From Engraulis encrasicolus (lineage: Eukaryota > Chordata > Actinopteri > Clupeiformes > Engraulidae), in contig NC_085872.1 in assembly GCF_034702125.1 (NCBI RefSeq), positions 31,924,376 to 31,988,375 on the forward strand: a DNA stretch of 64,000 nt, written 5' to 3'. The notes beneath the pieces were generated by a model that saw only the letters and a list, made by a program, of their open reading frames with translations, was not told the origin of the DNA and searched no databases. The position numbers and the translations under genes were made by a program. Positions 1-12,684 of the stretch are shown one piece after another. The stretch's first letter is position 1. Every line of letters begins with the position of its first letter.

Positions 1-898
1 ACATGAATGATGAATATACATATTTATTAGTCCACTCGAAACAACATACACAGCATGCATTTTGAAGGGCACTACAGAAATGGATGAAGGTGAACTATAG
101 TTTCCAGCATGGTAAGCATCAGGCAGTAATATACAGTATACCCACTTCAAAAAAGTAGACTACACCGCTGTACCACGCTATGAGCTGTGTGGCAATAAAA
201 TGTTTTTGGAAAGTGTACAACAGTTGGATCTCACCAACTGCGGAGGCGTCCATTCCCTTGTAGGCTATGGATTTAGTTGGGCTATAATGCACCTGTGCAT
301 GCCTGTGTAGCACTACTGTTTAGATAGTACCCTGCAAATGTATCACCCTCTGTTCACTGATTGGTGAGATTACACAGTGACTATAAGTGGAAGCAATTAT
401 CAGACATTACCACAGATGTCATAGGTGTCTCTTTTATGGCAGGCATGGACATACATTTAGGTGTGGATGATGAGGACATGTCCATACCACTTTTGAGATC
501 AACCTACTGTAGCTGGTCCCCACCACTGTTTCACCAACATAATGCAAACCATGCATACAAGCAGAATTTGCAATATTAATGTCCTCACCACTTTCTAAGC
601 CAAACCTACACATCTGATGGCAGGGATAATTGTATATTTGGAGATGATAAACTGGAATTAAAACGATTCAAGAAATGAATGTACCTTAATCCATTTTGTA
701 TGGGCAAAGTCTTGAAATATTGAAATCTCCAGATGGTTTCCATTGGTTTCCATTGACCCCAAAATGGTATTCATCTAGACATGAAGGCCCATTTCCTTAT
801 AGTAGGCCTATAGGCCTAAAACATTGAAAATATATTTGAAATATAAACTTGAGCTTTTCCGACTGTCTCTCTCATCCTTCATTCCAGAGTATTCCAAA

Positions 899-1027
<129 letters not shown>

Positions 1028-1320
1028 AGGAGTATGTGTATGTGTGATTTTGTGTGTATGCTTGCCTCATTTATGAGTTTATGTCAGATGTATAATTTTA
1101 TTTATACCGGAATGTTTGTGTGATTGCTTCTTCTGGACATTATAAAACATGTCTGAAAAAGATGTTTTGGAAATGTTTCTCCATGTTTTGTCGTTTTGGC
1201 CAGGTTGATAAATGGAATGATTTCGGGTCCAATCAGTTCATTTGGAGAGTGTGAGCATGTCTGAAAGATGTGGAGAAAAGAACTCAACCGCGAAATGAAG
1301 CCCTGAGGGAAAGATGTGCA

Positions 1321-1513
<193 letters not shown>

Positions 1514-1657
1514 GCCGCTTTGGCTTTCGCTTTGACAGCTTTGGCTGGGCCCAGATCATCTGAAAGGGCCCCCCACCCAATACATTAAATGTAATGAAGT
1601 CACAATTATGCCCCCCCCCCTATCTCCCTGGGGCCGGGACAGCTGACCCATTTGTCC

Positions 1658-1792
<135 letters not shown>

Positions 1793-2485
1793 AATTCATG
1801 GATCTAATTCATGTTCAATTGACTAGTCCAATTATTTTGTCTGACAGGTTGGATCACGATCAAGAAGGTTTTACAAATTCCTTTACAAATCCCACCTGAG
1901 TAGAAAGATAAATATTGAATGACTTATTGATTATACGAGTGGACTAGTCTATCAGACTGCATGACCTTATCAATGTACATTGCTTACTCGAATGTTTTCC
2001 ATTGGCGAACTTAGCATCTCCGCATGCCTGAAAGTCTTTGTGTACAGGTTTAACTATGCTATCAAGTTTGCACACGGTTAGTCAATACTCCAGTAAGATA
2101 AGCTAAGCAAATCTCCGACACAAACATGCAGCAGCACAGGTGTGTGTGTGCCTATAGGCTGGGCTTTTTACTGACTCACTGCAGTGAGAATAGGCATGCC
2201 ACCTCAGTTTCACTAAAAACGGGTGGTGGACAAGTGAAACCGATAACGTCTTAGACTAACACATTGTTTTGTATTCCCATTGCCAACTACCTTTATACTT
2301 ACTTACAATGTCGACACCAGTTAAGACTCTACATCATAACAGCAGGAGTATTAGGAGTATTAAAGGAAAGAATAAAGATCTCCACTCATTATTTAGGCTA
2401 CATCAGACTGTACCTCAGACATTATGCTGACTTCACTCACTAGCTTTCAATAAGACAAGCATTTTTCTTCTGTGTTTCCTAGTTG

Positions 2486-2667
<182 letters not shown>

Positions 2668-3369
2668 CACGGTTGTTTTAGCTGTACTAAATGTTTCTCC
2701 TTCACAGACTGTGTGTGTGTGTGTTTGCTTTACTAGTAAAGAAAGAAATCAAACGATTTGTACCGTATAAAATCAAATCTTATCTATCATGCTTGTATCA
2801 TGCTTTGTGGGCTATGTTTCTTTTCTGTATTATTTATTGTGACGCACAGTGTCATTCTGAGTGACCTAACTGTAAAGTGTAACTGTAACTCACCAGGCTC
2901 ATGTGTAGATAGCATTTTACAATTAGGCTACAGTCTTTTCTTAACAACACTAGTTGTATCAAGGTTTTGATACCGCACCTTTTCCGGAGATAAGCTCTTT
3001 TAACACCTTCCCTTAAGTTAAATGGTTGAGTTTGAAATTGTCTTACCTTTCTCTTAGGCTGGTGATGGTACTTCTCATAGTATTACCATTGAATATTATG
3101 GCTTCAGCGTGCTGCTAGCTGAAAACATACGATTCAACTAGGCCTGTGCAGTCGCCTTCGACTGCTAAAGGTATTTCCCCGAAACGTGACGCTTCCAGTC
3201 CCCAATCATTCCTACCGATCCCGTCCACCTTCTTATAAACTTATACATTAAATAAAAAATATGAAAGAAATATATTTAATATCTATACATAGATCAATGA
3301 CATGATAGGCTTAAAACCAAATGACTATTGTGAAAACGAAGCAAAAAAAATGGGGCAAATGAAAACACT

Positions 3370-3697
3370 GGTTTAATGTTTCACTATTACAGTGGATCTA
3401 CCACATTAGGTACAGTGTAATAACCAGTGTAACAATATTTAATACCGTGTAACACCATGTACCAATTTTGTACTTGTTATATTAAAATAAGAGCAACGGG
3501 AACTGGGTGTCACAGACTTTTCTTTCAGTTTTGATGACAATTTTTTACTTACATCATGTATTTATGTGTAAGTGGTATTACGGTATTACATATTGTTACA
3601 CTGGTATTACACTAGCATTACTATTAAATACTGTTACACTGGTTATTACACTGTACCTAATGTGATAGATCTACTGAAATGGTGAACCATTAAAATA
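3370..3697. mobile_element. Inverted-repeat element (MITE-like)
   Basis: The arms at 3370-3435 and 3632-3697 are imperfect reverse complements. The best core is CACATTAGGTACAGTGTAAT on the left and its complement on the right. The interior repeats GTTACACTGGT-like units. There is no coding capacity. The superfamily was not assigned, and exact ends and target duplication are unclear. Confidence 0.65.
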
Positions 3698-3710
3698 AGG
3701 TGTTACCGGG

Positions 3711-4225
3711 CAAATCAATCCACCCAGTTATGGGAAAAATGAAAATGCCGCCATTTTGAAAGTGTTAGCCTCCAAAATCTAATCTGGGACAAATCCATGC
3801 AACTGGTCAGAAGTTATGGGCCAAACAAAAATTCGGCCATCTTGAATTCAGCCATCTTGAAAGTGCTGGCCTCCAACATCTAATCAGTTAATGGAGCATT
3901 AACACACTGAATCTGGGACAAATCCATCCACCCAGTCAGTAGTTATGGGGCAAAAAAAAATCCCATCTTGAATCCAGCCATCTTGAAAGTGTTCACCTCC
4001 AAACGCGAATCAGTTCATGAAGCTACCCTAGAGCATTCACACACCAAATCTGGGACAAATCCATCCATCCCGTCAGAAGTTATGGGCCAATTTTTTTTCG
4101 GCCATCTTGAATTCAGCCATCTTGAAAATGTTGACCTCCAAACTCGAATCAGTTCATGAACCTACCCTAGGGCATTCACACACCAAATCTGGGACAAATC
4201 CAACCATCCGTTCAAAAGTTATCTC
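3711..4225. repeat. Degenerate tandem repeat, about four units of 110-150 bp
   Basis: Four copies of a unit that includes TGGGACAAATCCATCCA, AGAAGTTATGGGCCAA, GCCATCTTGAA and CCTCCAAA recur in the same order (starting near 3711, 3785, 3910, 4050, with a final partial copy). The interiors have A/T homopolymer variation. This resembles a decayed minisatellite or transposon interior. Confidence 0.75.
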
Positions 4226-4879
4226 GTTAACACGAAAGACCTAACGCGGTGGCGGCGCACGCAAACCATTACATCCCCGACACTCCGCGTTTCAGGGATA
4301 TAATTAGGCTATACAATTAGGATTAATATACTGTATCTGTAAGTATACTGTAGGTGAATGCTTCTGAAGTGGGATTGTCACATCAATCTCTGGTTACAGG
4401 TACTTCTCAAGAACAGGTTTTGTGCTACCCACTTCTCTCTGTGGATGTTAAATCAATAATTCAGGCTCAAACAGTCTATGTTAATAAGCATGAACTCATT
4501 TCTTCTTACAGATGGAAATTGTGAAAAACAATTGCCTCAGGCTACTCATGTTTCAGCCATGTTTCATTGTTTCTATAATCATGTTTCCATGGTGAGTATA
4601 TCATGGGCATTTGTAATGTGATGTACAACATAAAATAGCTTATGAAATAGATATTGACGCATGTGTTTTCAAGCATATCATGAAACTGACCTGTCAAGCC
4701 TGTCTAAATATTAAACAAGGACTTTTTTATCACGTATATTCTATGTCAGCTACACTGAACTTCCATTTGCGATGCCCATATTTGTACGGTTTTGAAACTA
4801 AGATTACAAACCCATTGCTTATCTCATTGAGATAAAACACCACTGAATGTGCCAAACCTAAAAAATACAAAACCCCTCC
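4226..4879. other. Upstream region of paralog A
   Basis: AT-rich, with no coding frame seen. It contains the direct upstream region of the inferred promoter at 4880. No specific operator could be recognised. Confidence 0.4.
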
Positions 4880-4967
4880 ATAAAATATCCTTAACCAAAG
4901 GCACAGTCACATTCAGGTGTTATCAACGGAAAGACACTCGGCCAAACACTTGGTTTCCAAAGCACAG
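4880..4967 (+). promoter_or_regulatory. Candidate TATA box and non-coding first exon of the first secreted-protein gene
   Basis: A TATA-like ATAAAATA lies at 4880-4887. About 80 bases downstream is a strong splice donor, CACAG|GTAAGAG, with the exon ending at 4967. The matching acceptor, TCTCTTTTACAG, ends at 5972, eight bases before the ATG of the coding exon. I infer a transcript that starts near 4910, has a short 5' UTR exon to 4967 and an intron 4968-5972. The TATA and donor are seen; the start site is inferred. Confidence 0.5.
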
Positions 4968-5972
4968 GTAAGAGACTTTGACACTAAATGCTCACATACC
5001 TAGGCTTAAGGAAAATTATTCTTATTATTAGAATTATTTATCCAGCATGATACTTTTAAAAATATATATCAATGCTGCCATTATCTTTCAACATTGACAT
5101 TTTCAGTTTCAGTTTTTTTCAGTAGGCCTATGTATAGACGGCATTCAACACTTGTCTCACATGTCACATGTCTCTGTCATGGTTTAGAATAAGGCCGATG
5201 ATTTAGTGAATGTTCAATAGAATGTCAGTATAATACAAAATACAAAATTGTTATAAGGTGTTGGAATTTTAAAGGCAGTCAACGTCTTAAGTCTCAGCAG
5301 ATTTTTTTTTTAAATCATTGGATCAGGCATGGCAACTGTACACCAATACTAATATAATAATGAACAACATTTGTTTGAGTTTACTTTAACCATTTACTTC
5401 ACAAAACACCAATCTCTGTCATGGTTGAATACAGAATGTGTCCTCCTGTGCCTAGTGAAGCACCCTTGTCATGTGGCTTAAATGTCATCTTGCATGAATA
5501 TTTTACATGCATTCATTAAAAAATATTGGCAGCAACATCAACTAATTCATTGTTGGCAATATAATGAAACAAGTAAGACAACATTACAACATTGTGTAAA
5601 ATCCCACTGAACCCAGCAAAATTCACTGTCGGAATTGGTGGTTGGCAGAATGGCAGATTAGCTTAATGAACTTTTGCCATCTTACAAGAGCTCATTCAAT
5701 CCTGTTCAGAAGAAAAAACAAAGGTCACTTGAATATTGATTCACTATGGCACATGCATTTTAATGTATTCACATGTCTCTAACTAGGCTATACAGACCCT
5801 ATAGGCTATATACAGTATCACCCTTCATGGAAAACTTTCCTCATGAGACATGTATACAGACAAACAATATGAAATGCAATAATAAACCGAAAATGTTTTT
5901 TAAAAAAATGCACAAAAAAGTGTACATAAATATTTACACAGAGCTAACAATTATATGATGTCTCTTTTACAG
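4968..5972 (+). other. Inferred 5' UTR intron of paralog A
   Basis: Bounded by donor CACAG|GTAAGAG at 4968 and acceptor TCTCTTTTACAG ending at 5972. AT-rich with no frame of note. Inferred from splice sites only. Confidence 0.5.
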
Positions 5973-5980
5973 GCTCAGCA

Positions 5981-7375
5981 ATGGACTGGAAGCAACCACT
6001 TTGTTGCCTTCTCTGCTCTCTGCCACTGCTTGTTGCCCTTGAGATTCAGACCATCAACTCAATAAATGAGCTGGAAGAACACAATTTTGGCAAATCCTTC
6101 CCCCAAAATGGCATCCCACTTCTCTACTGGTTCAGCTCATTGATAGATATCGACCAAAGTAACACAATTCGATTCAAGGAAGGAAGTTATGACCCAGTCA
6201 CTGACATCCCATTTGAATTGATAGAGAACTCAGGTAGCCTTCCATACATAGATCCATTTGGGGAAAGAGATTATTATTCGGCTGGTGACATTAAGAGTGG
6301 ATCATTTAGCTACTTGCCTTTTTACGTCACCCAAGACTATTACAATGCCAAAAACTACAATGGAAAAAATGTAGATAGGATCATCATTGTTATTGATAAG
6401 TGGTATACACCCGTCCGGGTTGACCAGGTGTATGTGGCCGAGGTGTCTGAGTGTGACCCTCCAAATGATACCAAGAACATCACCATAACCTACAGGGTAG
6501 GCATTCAGCTCCTTCGCCAGATCACAACTCTGACCAACCCACATGACTGCCGAAACAAATTCCTGAAGGACATCTTCCCACACCTTGGCTTCAGTCTGAC
6601 GCTGGCTGAGAACATGTTTGGTAAGCCAGGTCTCCCCCTGTTCATGGCATTGTCGGGATACGACCTTGTGGACAGATACAATATCACAGCACAAGCGTGG
6701 TCTTGCTCGCCACTGTTGTCGGCTGGCGCCAGGAAATCTTTGTGTGACACCAGCAGGCAAGAGCTGGCCATCAGGACCAGCCACGACGGCCACGCGGTGG
6801 TCAGCTGGCATGGGCTGCCCAGCACCGTCCTGAAGCTGCACACGACAGTGGCCCTGTTTTTGATAGACGACCGCAATAATGCCCTGTTCCAGCAGAGGAT
6901 TGATGGGCAGGCGTCAGGGACCCTGGAGACAAGTGTGCCACTGGACCCCGGACTTCAGGTCCACCTCATCAAGCAGGACGTGAGTGATTCTACCATCTGG
7001 CAGGGGCCAGGGCTCAACGACGCCAACCGGCAGATTCCTGTTGCGGTGGGAAATGCCAGTGCCAGCATGCAGATTTTCACCCGCAAGGGCTATGCCGGGG
7101 TTCGTCTGTACATCAGGAAGTCCTTTACCAGCTGGCAAGATGACTTTTACTACTCTTGGGTTGCCTTTTATGCCAGTGAAGAGGACAGCAATGAAGAGTA
7201 CCTGAGCCACCAGTGGCAGTGGGTTACTCGTTTCACTAAGCACAAACTCCTCAGTTTGATCAGATGGAATGTTTATGAGTATGTCAGTAATACATACATT
7301 GCCCCAGGACTCAATGCACGCTTTTTTCTGACTGACTATGATGAGTGGGCTCGCACAATGCCGTGGGATATGTGA
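5981..7375 (+). CDS. Secreted protein of unrecognised family, paralog A (464 aa)
   Basis: Single-exon coding region of 464 residues. I do not recognise the family. The start MDWK is followed by a hydrophobic stretch (residues about 7-20), so a signal peptide with cleavage near residue 20 is likely. No other membrane segment is seen, so secretion is inferred. Sites of the N-x-S/T type occur (NDT, NIT twice, NAS). A cysteine pair follows a WSC motif in the middle. A block near residue 390 reads YYSWVAFYA and is followed by QWQW. The same blocks occur in the same order in paralog B at 11296-12684, which supports a real protein-coding family. The ATG was chosen because it gives the signal peptide and lies 8 bases after the acceptor TCTCTTTTACAG. 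The C-terminus, ending PWDM, differs from the paralog. No enzyme motif was found and no function is assigned. Confidence 0.88.
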   Translation: MDWKQPLCCLLCSLPLLVALEIQTINSINELEEHNFGKSFPQNGIPLLYWFSSLIDIDQSNTIRFKEGSYDPVTDIPFELIENSGSLPYIDPFGERDYYSAGDIKSGSFSYLPFYVTQDYYNAKNYNGKNVDRIIIVIDKWYTPVRVDQVYVAEVSECDPPNDTKNITITYRVGIQLLRQITTLTNPHDCRNKFLKDIFPHLGFSLTLAENMFGKPGLPLFMALSGYDLVDRYNITAQAWSCSPLLSAGARKSLCDTSRQELAIRTSHDGHAVVSWHGLPSTVLKLHTTVALFLIDDRNNALFQQRIDGQASGTLETSVPLDPGLQVHLIKQDVSDSTIWQGPGLNDANRQIPVAVGNASASMQIFTRKGYAGVRLYIRKSFTSWQDDFYYSWVAFYASEEDSNEEYLSHQWQWVTRFTKHKLLSLIRWNVYEYVSNTYIAPGLNARFFLTDYDEWARTMPWDM

Positions 7376-7670
7376 CACGATTACGGAATGGCAGAGCTCC
7401 GTGGGATATTGAATTTTAGAGCGTCTTTACAGTTACTTTTGCTTCACGTTAATATTGATATGATTTCTTTTGAGCCTATTTGCATAATTTAATTTTTCAG
7501 GGCATTCCATTCCATGCTTCAAATATGTTCTCGTACAAAATCACTTTCTGTTTAGAATTAAACAGTGTGCCTCAAAATTGTGTTGATAGATAATTCCATT
7601 GTGCTGTTGTGGGTTCATCTGTGTGGTAAACGTCATGATTCTTAATAAATACAAACAATAGTGTGGAATT
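7376..7670 (+). terminator. 3' UTR and polyadenylation signal of paralog A
   Basis: The stop codon at 7373-7375 is followed by an AT-rich stretch with AATAAA at 7644-7649, so cleavage is expected near 7660-7670. The UTR extent is inferred from the signal only. Confidence 0.6.
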
Positions 7671-7942
7671 CAAACTATGTGTGTGTGTTTCTGATCCTGT
7701 TTCTTTATTCAGGCTTTCCTGCCTTCTGGCTTCTTGACATAAGAAATCCATCAAAAAACACATAAAATATCCATTTGGGCTGATGTGAGGCCGTAATGAA
7801 AATCCCCCTATTGCCCAAAACTGTGAGGTCAATGCCTCTTTTAAACACTTTTAAGAAACAGTACATGGCTATATATAGAAGTGGAGAGTTAAAGACTTTG
7901 TTTGGAATAGTTTTGTTTAAAGGTGGGGTTGCAGGTAGGCCT

Positions 7943-8029
7943 ATGACATCACGTTGGGGGAACTGCCCCAGGATTCTAAGGCTCTACATAGACTCCTACG
8001 AGCCTGCGGAACCCCCAACGTGATGTCAT
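7943..8029. repeat. Perfect 18-bp inverted repeat
   Basis: ATGACATCACGTTGGGGG at 7943-7960 and its exact reverse complement at 8012-8029, with a 51-base spacer. Each arm contains the CRE-like TGACATCACG. It may be the core of a small non-autonomous element. Confidence 0.85.
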
Positions 8030-8724
8030 AAATAATGTCTTTTTTCAGGTGTCATCACATATCACCTGGCCTCTATGCCCACGCATGAGACTTGTGCACC
8101 TGTTGAGTTCTACAAGGGAGTGCTATCTTGAAGTTGAAGAGGGCTTTCTACAGTATATCTTACCTAAATAAATTGTATGATCGCATTAGACCCAACACCT
8201 CATCATCTATAAACAACAGGACACATAGTGTAATTTTCTTTTCAAAAGCTTGACTGACTTGCATCCACATCTTGAAGCATGTTTGGTCACTTACGAACAC
8301 TCAGCGGCAAACCATTGGATGACCATGAAAAATTTGAACTGGCAGATAATTTTCTGACAGGGCATTGGTTAAGTTGAAAAACATTGTATATTTCAATATG
8401 TAAATATTATTTCATATGGTTTAATGCAGACAACCTACAGTAAATGTTCAAGATTTCCATTAATCCAGGTCATTACATTCAAAGGGATTTTGCTGTTAGT
8501 AACAACTTCTTCTTTCTTTGAGACTGAATATGTTAAACATAATTGCAAAAAAATACACATAAGTAGCCTAGGTGAAACACATTATAGGCATACCCTCCAA
8601 AAGAAGTCTAGTTGCTTATAACCTTTTTTTTAAATAAACATTTTCTCAAAAAACAAAAAACAAATGTTTCATAGCATATGCAATCTAAGGTTTATCATGT
8701 CAATAAAATTGTCATCATTATATC

Positions 8725-8730
<6 letters not shown>

Positions 8731-8763
<33 letters not shown>

Positions 8764-8773
8764 GGGGGGGGGG
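8731..8773. repeat. (GT)15 followed by a 13-14 G run
   Basis: A GT run passes directly into poly-G. Confidence 0.95.
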
Positions 8774-9611
8774 TTTGGGGTATATATGAGAGAATTGAAT
8801 GGCAATCTGAAGTCTGACACGGCAGTAATTATGATCAGCCAGCATGAGTGTCATCATGACATTTGGTTCACAAAAATTGGACCAAATACTATATTAGCTT
8901 GTCACAGAGGCGTCACGGTGATGGAAAGTCAAAGGGGGCTTAGCCCTCACAGTTGGTGAAATTCATGACCATGTATAGCACCCATCAGACGAAAAAATAC
9001 AGCATTAAAAAGAATATCAGATTGAACTGAATTTGAGTATACAATTGACTTGAACATTAATTTGAAATTCAAAATTCATCAAATGCCCACGTTTGGACAC
9101 TAAACATACCTGACATTGTCCCACCCAGCATATCATATATTGCCTCTCGGTAAGGTACTATTCTTGTTCCATTATTTCCATGGTATGACAAGCTGACGCA
9201 ATTCCACAGTAGTGCTATTTCACAAGCGCAGGGTGAATTCCAACTGTATGTGAAAACAAAATGCCTTTGATATCTTCATGAATGTAACTCTTACGGTACA
9301 TATCATTTGCCATCTGTCTCTTTAGAAGGCTAATCACTGTGTACTTTACAGTTGCATAAAACAGGGCACTTGAGTACAAGAACACATTTTCAAAAAAAAA
9401 ACTGTCTTGATCAACTCTTCATCGACTCCTGGAAGGAAACTAGAACAAGGCCTAATCTTAATGTTTGGCATTGTTTTCCGTATATTTGCAATTCATATAC
9501 ATGTACCCTAGTTATGTAGATGTAGGCCTATCTGATAAAAATAGTGAACCACAGACCATAAAACTCCTTCATCAAACACCTTTCACACACATTATATGCT
9601 TCGGCCTATTG

Positions 9612-9614
<3 letters not shown>

Positions 9615-9683
<69 letters not shown>
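9615..9683. repeat. (GT)n microsatellite
   Basis: Pure GT run of about 34 units. Confidence 0.96.
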
Positions 9684-9684
<1 letters not shown>

Positions 9685-10155
9685 TGAAGGAGGTGCCATG
9701 TCTACCCCTTAACAACTTAAATTAACCAGGCCATTCTGACCTGTAATGTATTACATTGGACCCTATGATTCTGATCAGTCCCTACTGATTGCTATGACAT
9801 TTGCTTCCATCACTATTTGGATTTGTAATGCTGCCTTCTTGGTGAGATCCAAATAAAAGTACTAAACTGTAGGCGTGTGTTTGTACTGCACCAATCTACC
9901 TTCGTGAAGCCACTGCTATTGGAGCACACCAGCAAAGTGGGGCCCTCGCTCCATGTGGGGCCCATGTCCTGGACCCCACATGTTTTGACCCCTTTTGCTG
10001 GGGTAGTTTAGTTGTTGTAGTGTAAAAACATTTCCTCACGGACAGGTTAAGGTTAGAGATTGTTTTGGGCACAGTTAAGCATTTTTTTTTGCTATTGTTA
10101 GGGTTGATATAAATGGAAGTCAATGGGAGGGCCCCACAAATATATTAAGGTGGGG

Positions 10156-10157
<2 letters not shown>

Positions 10158-10244
<87 letters not shown>

Positions 10245-10306
10245 CGTGCATGTGTGTGTGTGTGTGTGTGTCTGTGCGTGTGCGTGTGTGCTTGCATGTG
10301 TGTGTT
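10158..10306. repeat. (GT)n with a (CG)n core
   Basis: GT array interrupted by GCGCGCGCGCG near 10236-10246, an alternating purine-pyrimidine tract of the kind that can form Z-DNA. Confidence 0.95.
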
Positions 10307-11288
10307 TCAACAGCATTTTAAACGTTCTTTATGAAAACCATGTGGTTTCAGGGTGGACCACTTGCCTTTGTTGTCAGACAAAGAACAGCCCAGCAACCTG
10401 TGCAAACTTTTTTCAGGGACAAGGCATGAGAATCAGAACGATACTATTTCAGTGAAAACAATACTGACACAGTAGCCCTCAAATGACCTCTAACATGCCC
10501 ATAAATGAAGGAAGTCTGTGGAGAGAAACAAGATTGTTGACTATTACACAAAATCACATTCTGAAAAACGTTGAAATTCTTGTGATAAGATATGGTGAAA
10601 ATTCAGATCAGAAGAATCAACAGCAAACAGAGGTGTGGGTGTACTCATTTACAGTGATTTATATAAATGTTCTAGCACAGTTAGATTTCATTCAGTCATT
10701 TATTCCAGTGGATTGGAGCATTGGAAGGGTAAAGAAATCTATTTCAACACAAGCTAAAAATTCTGAGAGATTTATTATTTGATTGACTACTTTATTGATC
10801 GTAATAGCTTACTTTTCAAATAGCTATTATGTTAGTATATTTTATATCAATAATTAAAAAATATAACATTAAGTGATGTGTGAAGAGCAGTACTTGAACT
10901 GTTTTACTAAATTGTACTTAATTAGTCATGGTTGTCTTAAAGGTCTCTTTAATGAACTGCTCTGGTACATTAAACTAATGTATAACCATTTTAGTAACAC
11001 ACCTTATTCTTTATTTCTTTATTCTATCATCATACATTAACTATGCACATTTGTTGCTAGTGCAGGTGTGTGTACTCTTGTGATATGTACGTAGCTATCT
11101 GTTCCCTTGAGTACACTTCCAGAGTTTAAAAGCAGAATTTCCATGGACCAAGCCTTTTTGTACAAACATCAAGTGTCATGCTTTTGTATTTGCATTTGGC
11201 ACAACCCACCTATATGCTGTAGGCCATTACGTAAGTCTTCCTACATAAGACATCATGAATTTATTTTTTTCCCACGTTTTCCCTGTAG

Positions 11289-12684
11289 GGTTATCATGGA
11301 ATGGAAGAGCTCCTTCACCTGTCTCCTCATCTGGCTGGTTTCGGCATCCGCTAGTGGCATTCAGACCATCAACAGCATATCTGACCTGAGGGCCCTGGAA
11401 TATGGGAAATGCTTCCCCCAGCACGGCCTGATGCTGCTCCACTGGCTCTCCTCCATCATCACCATTGATCGCAGTGACGTGGTTCAGTTCAAACCCAAGG
11501 TCTTTGACCCCATCACAAGTTACCCTTTCACACCTTTCGCAAACGACAACCACTTCCTACCTGACCTGACGCCTACCACAGCATACTACATGGCAGGTAA
11601 CCTGCTTCGGGGATCAGCGGGCCGCTTCCCTTCATACGTCACACAGGACTTCTACAACTCCTACAACTATCCCATGAGGAACAGAGACCGAGTCATCATC
11701 AGGGTAGATTTTTGGTACAACCCTGTCCGCATCGACCAGGTCTACATAGCTCAGGAGAGCAGCTATCAACGCGACTCTACTTATAATAGCCCTTCTCCGC
11801 CGGCTATGGTCTCTGCCAGCCTCCTCCGACAGATTGCAGCCCTCCGTAGCCCGATTGCCATCAGGAATTCATCTGCAGGGCAGCTGTATGCTGCCTACAA
11901 TGAGAGTCTGGACACTGCTGAGAGCATGTTCAATGAACCTGGCCTGGCAAAGTTCGTCACCATGGCTGGGTATGATGTGGGCGGTAGATTTGGCGTCTCA
12001 GCTCAGATGTGGTCTTGTCCAAACTCCCCAGCCATATGTAGAACACGCTGGGTGTCCATGCAACTGAAAACCACAGAGGAGGGAAATGCAGTTGTCACCT
12101 GGAGCGGTCTGCCCAGCAGCATACAAAAAATGCACACTAGTGTGGCCCTTTATAGAAGTGGAGAAAGCAACAGCCCGCTGTTTGAGGTCAAGGTGAATGG
12201 CAGACTCATGGGATCGGCAGACACCCCCATCAAGCTTAACCCGGGCCTGCAGATGCGCCTCCTCCGGGAGGAGATTGCTGACTCCCTGATCTGGAGGGGC
12301 TCTGAGCTGGATGACGCCAAGGGAAAGATTCCTATTCGAATAGGTTTGATGGATGCCAGCCTTCAGCTCTTCACCAAGGATGGATTTGCCAGTGCACGAC
12401 TCTACGTACGCAAAACATTTGACAGCTGGAAGGACATGCTTTACTACTCATGGGTAGCTTTCTATGCCGCCGCATCCGAGAGCAACGATGACTACCTGAC
12501 TGGTCAGTGGCAGTGGGCAGTGTACTTTGAGAAGAAGCCATCAGATGAGTTTGAGAACTGTGACATTTACGAGTACACGTCTGGAACACCCATCTCAGCT
12601 GATGTTCAGATTCGCTTTTTTGAAAATAAAGATAATGAGGGCAAAGATGAGGATGGATTTCGTACAGAGTCCTGGGGATCTTAG
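11289..12684 (+). CDS. Secreted protein of unrecognised family, paralog B (462 aa; ATG at 11296)
   Basis: The coding region is 11296-12684. The open frame extends upstream to 11107, but I place the start at the ATG at 11296. It gives MEWK plus a hydrophobic leader (residues about 7-20) that lines up with MDWK of paralog A, and it sits 7 bases after an acceptor, TTTTCCCTGTAG, ending at 11288. The mature start IQTINSI is shared with A at the same residue numbers (22-28). Shared blocks in order are LxWxSS near residue 50, YVTQD then YN near 110, DRVII then WYxPVR near 130, WSC near 240, YYSWVAFYA near 383, and QWQW. About half of the residues match by eye in the C-terminal third. The C-terminus is acidic and extended relative to A. 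The product is probably secreted and its function is unknown. I could not place its 5' UTR exon or polyadenylation site. Confidence 0.87.

Larger units (their letters stand above)
7671..11288. other. Region between the paralogs
   Basis: It holds a short inverted repeat (7943-8029) and three GT microsatellites. The upstream exon and promoter of paralog B should be here but I could not place them; GTGCAG|GTGTGT near 11063 is one possible donor. No further member of the family was seen. Confidence 0.5.

Noticed and set aside
6302..6841. Long antisense frame across paralog A
   Set aside because: It is a shadow of the plus-strand coding region, with no domain and no splice or promoter context.
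10483..10782. 99-codon plus-strand frame before paralog B
   Set aside because: AT-rich, no leader or motif, and no similarity to the neighbouring paralogs; probably chance.
11107..11295. 63-residue N-terminal extension of paralog B
   Set aside because: It precedes a splice acceptor at 11288, has no counterpart in paralog A, and would bury the signal peptide.
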